DNA from: Adineta ricciae
Lineage: Eukaryota > Rotifera > Eurotatoria > Adinetida > Adinetidae
DNA length: 64,000 nt
Assembly (NCBI GenBank): GCA_905250025.1
Contig: CAJNOJ010000050.1
Span: 188,135-252,134, forward strand
Direction: 5' to 3'
Shown: piece after piece, positions 63,001-64,000 of the stretch
How the letters are laid out: the number at the start of each line of letters is the position of its first letter
Numbering within the stretch: position 1 is the stretch's first letter
Program-made: the position numbers and the translations under genes
Notes under the pieces: model-generated
What the model was told of the DNA's origin: nothing
What the model saw: only the letters and a program-made list of their open reading frames with translations
The model's database searches: none

Positions 63001-63388
63001 ATGACAGGTAGATAAAGGCAATTACCTTGAACACTTATATTTACATTCTGTTTACTTGTTATTCATATATCGATATCTTTTTTTTCTAATTTCCTGTTAT
63101 CAGTTGACACGCATAAGCATGACAGAATTGAAGATGTGATAAGTAATGCGATCAAGGGTGATCTTTCATTCTCCTCTTCCCACTTGGTGAGTGCATGCCA
63201 ACAACAACAACAACAACAACAAACTGAAGGTTCAATCCGATAGTTCACCTTCGAAGTCAACTGTGCTTTTTCATGCTCATAAAGAAATTTCGATTATGGA
63301 CACTGAAGACGATATATTCGAACATAAACGCAAATCGATAAGTGTGACAAGAAAAAAAGAAAAGAAAAGAAGAGAAAAACGCAACTAG
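63001..63388 (+). CDS. Possible small spliced gene (82 aa)
   Basis: Three exons (63001-63007, 63104-63186, 63230-63388) join in phase with plausible sites (GTAGAT/TTATCAG; GTGAGT/ACTGAAG). The product starts MTVDTHKHDRIEDVISNAIK and ends in a Lys/Arg-rich tail (RKKEKKRREKRN), with SDSSPSKSTVLFHAHKE between. The 43-nt second intron contains a (CAA)n run at 63199-63222. No family is recognised. The first exon is only seven bases, and the last acceptor is weak, so this remains tentative. Confidence 0.35.
63199..63222. repeat. (CAA)n microsatellite
   Basis: Eight CAA units, either in a 43-nt intron or coding a Gln/Asn run. Confidence 0.85.
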
Positions 63389-63758
63389 GAGTAAGAGTAA
63401 GCATAAATCTACGTTGAGTCAAAATTGAAAAGAAAACTCCAGAAGAAAGAAAAACAAACTGAACTTAAATGTTAGTGAATACGTGTGTGTTCTCACTGAT
63501 CTCTCTGTACAGCCAAACACCGGGAAGTACACTCTTGCCCGTTTTTCAAAGAAGAACAAAAAAGAGAAGATAACTAGATAGACAGACGAACATCACACGA
63601 AAGAAAGAGAATAAGAATGAAGATTAAAATGAAATGAAATGAAATGAAAAAATCGAGATGACACTGTTCTAAATATCGGATGAAAGGAAATGAGTGAGGA
63701 ATAATGATCTAAATGGTTTTGAGTGATTTTTTTGTTTTCAAATGTATTTCGACTTGTT

Positions 63759-64000
<242 letters not shown>

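Overview
The window looks like nuclear DNA of a small, gene-dense animal, most likely a bdelloid rotifer. It is AT-rich, with about 25 genes in 64 kb. Most introns are GT-AG and only about 45-60 nt long. Core animal genes (cyclin A, SYF1/XAB2, INCENP, ATG4, DHHC transferase, NWD-type STAND ATPase, QRICH2-like) sit beside several genes whose closest family relatives are bacterial or fungal. The organism call is inference; no database was searched. Exons were joined by hand from GT/AG sites, reading phase and family similarity.

Layout. 0-15 kb: unknown partial gene (+), cyclin A (+), a Ser/Thr-rich unknown (-), a seven-exon P-loop ATPase with an N-terminal membrane anchor (-), NADP-type glutamate dehydrogenase (+), SYF1/XAB2 splicing factor (+), tRNA-Ile(AAT). 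15-29 kb: a short INCENP-like gene (-), a MARCH2/3-type RING-CH ligase (+), QRICH2/DUF4795 protein (-), two neighbouring SR-protein paralogues (-). 29-43 kb: a 17-exon NWD1/NWD2-like NACHT-WD protein, ATG4 protease, a 42-residue membrane microprotein, and a ZDHHC5/8-like palmitoyltransferase (all +). 43-56 kb: cystine-knot secreted peptide (-), HMGB (-), uronate-dehydrogenase-like enzyme (+), second tRNA-Ile (-), HDHD5-like HAD phosphatase (-), glycogen phosphorylase (+), ChaC-type gamma-glutamylcyclotransferase (+). 57-64 kb: intronless secreted DUF4127 protein (-), TMEM272-like protein (+), intronless UBE2 (+), a possible small spliced gene (+), and the 3' end of enolase (-).

The genes form no operon-like system. 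They are independently transcribed housekeeping and accessory genes. The most unusual content is the set of non-metazoan-type enzymes (GDH, DUF4127, uronate-DH-like, possibly the P-loop ATPase), the very reduced INCENP, and small spliced genes that are invisible as single ORFs. I found no CRISPR array, integrated virus or recognisable transposon.
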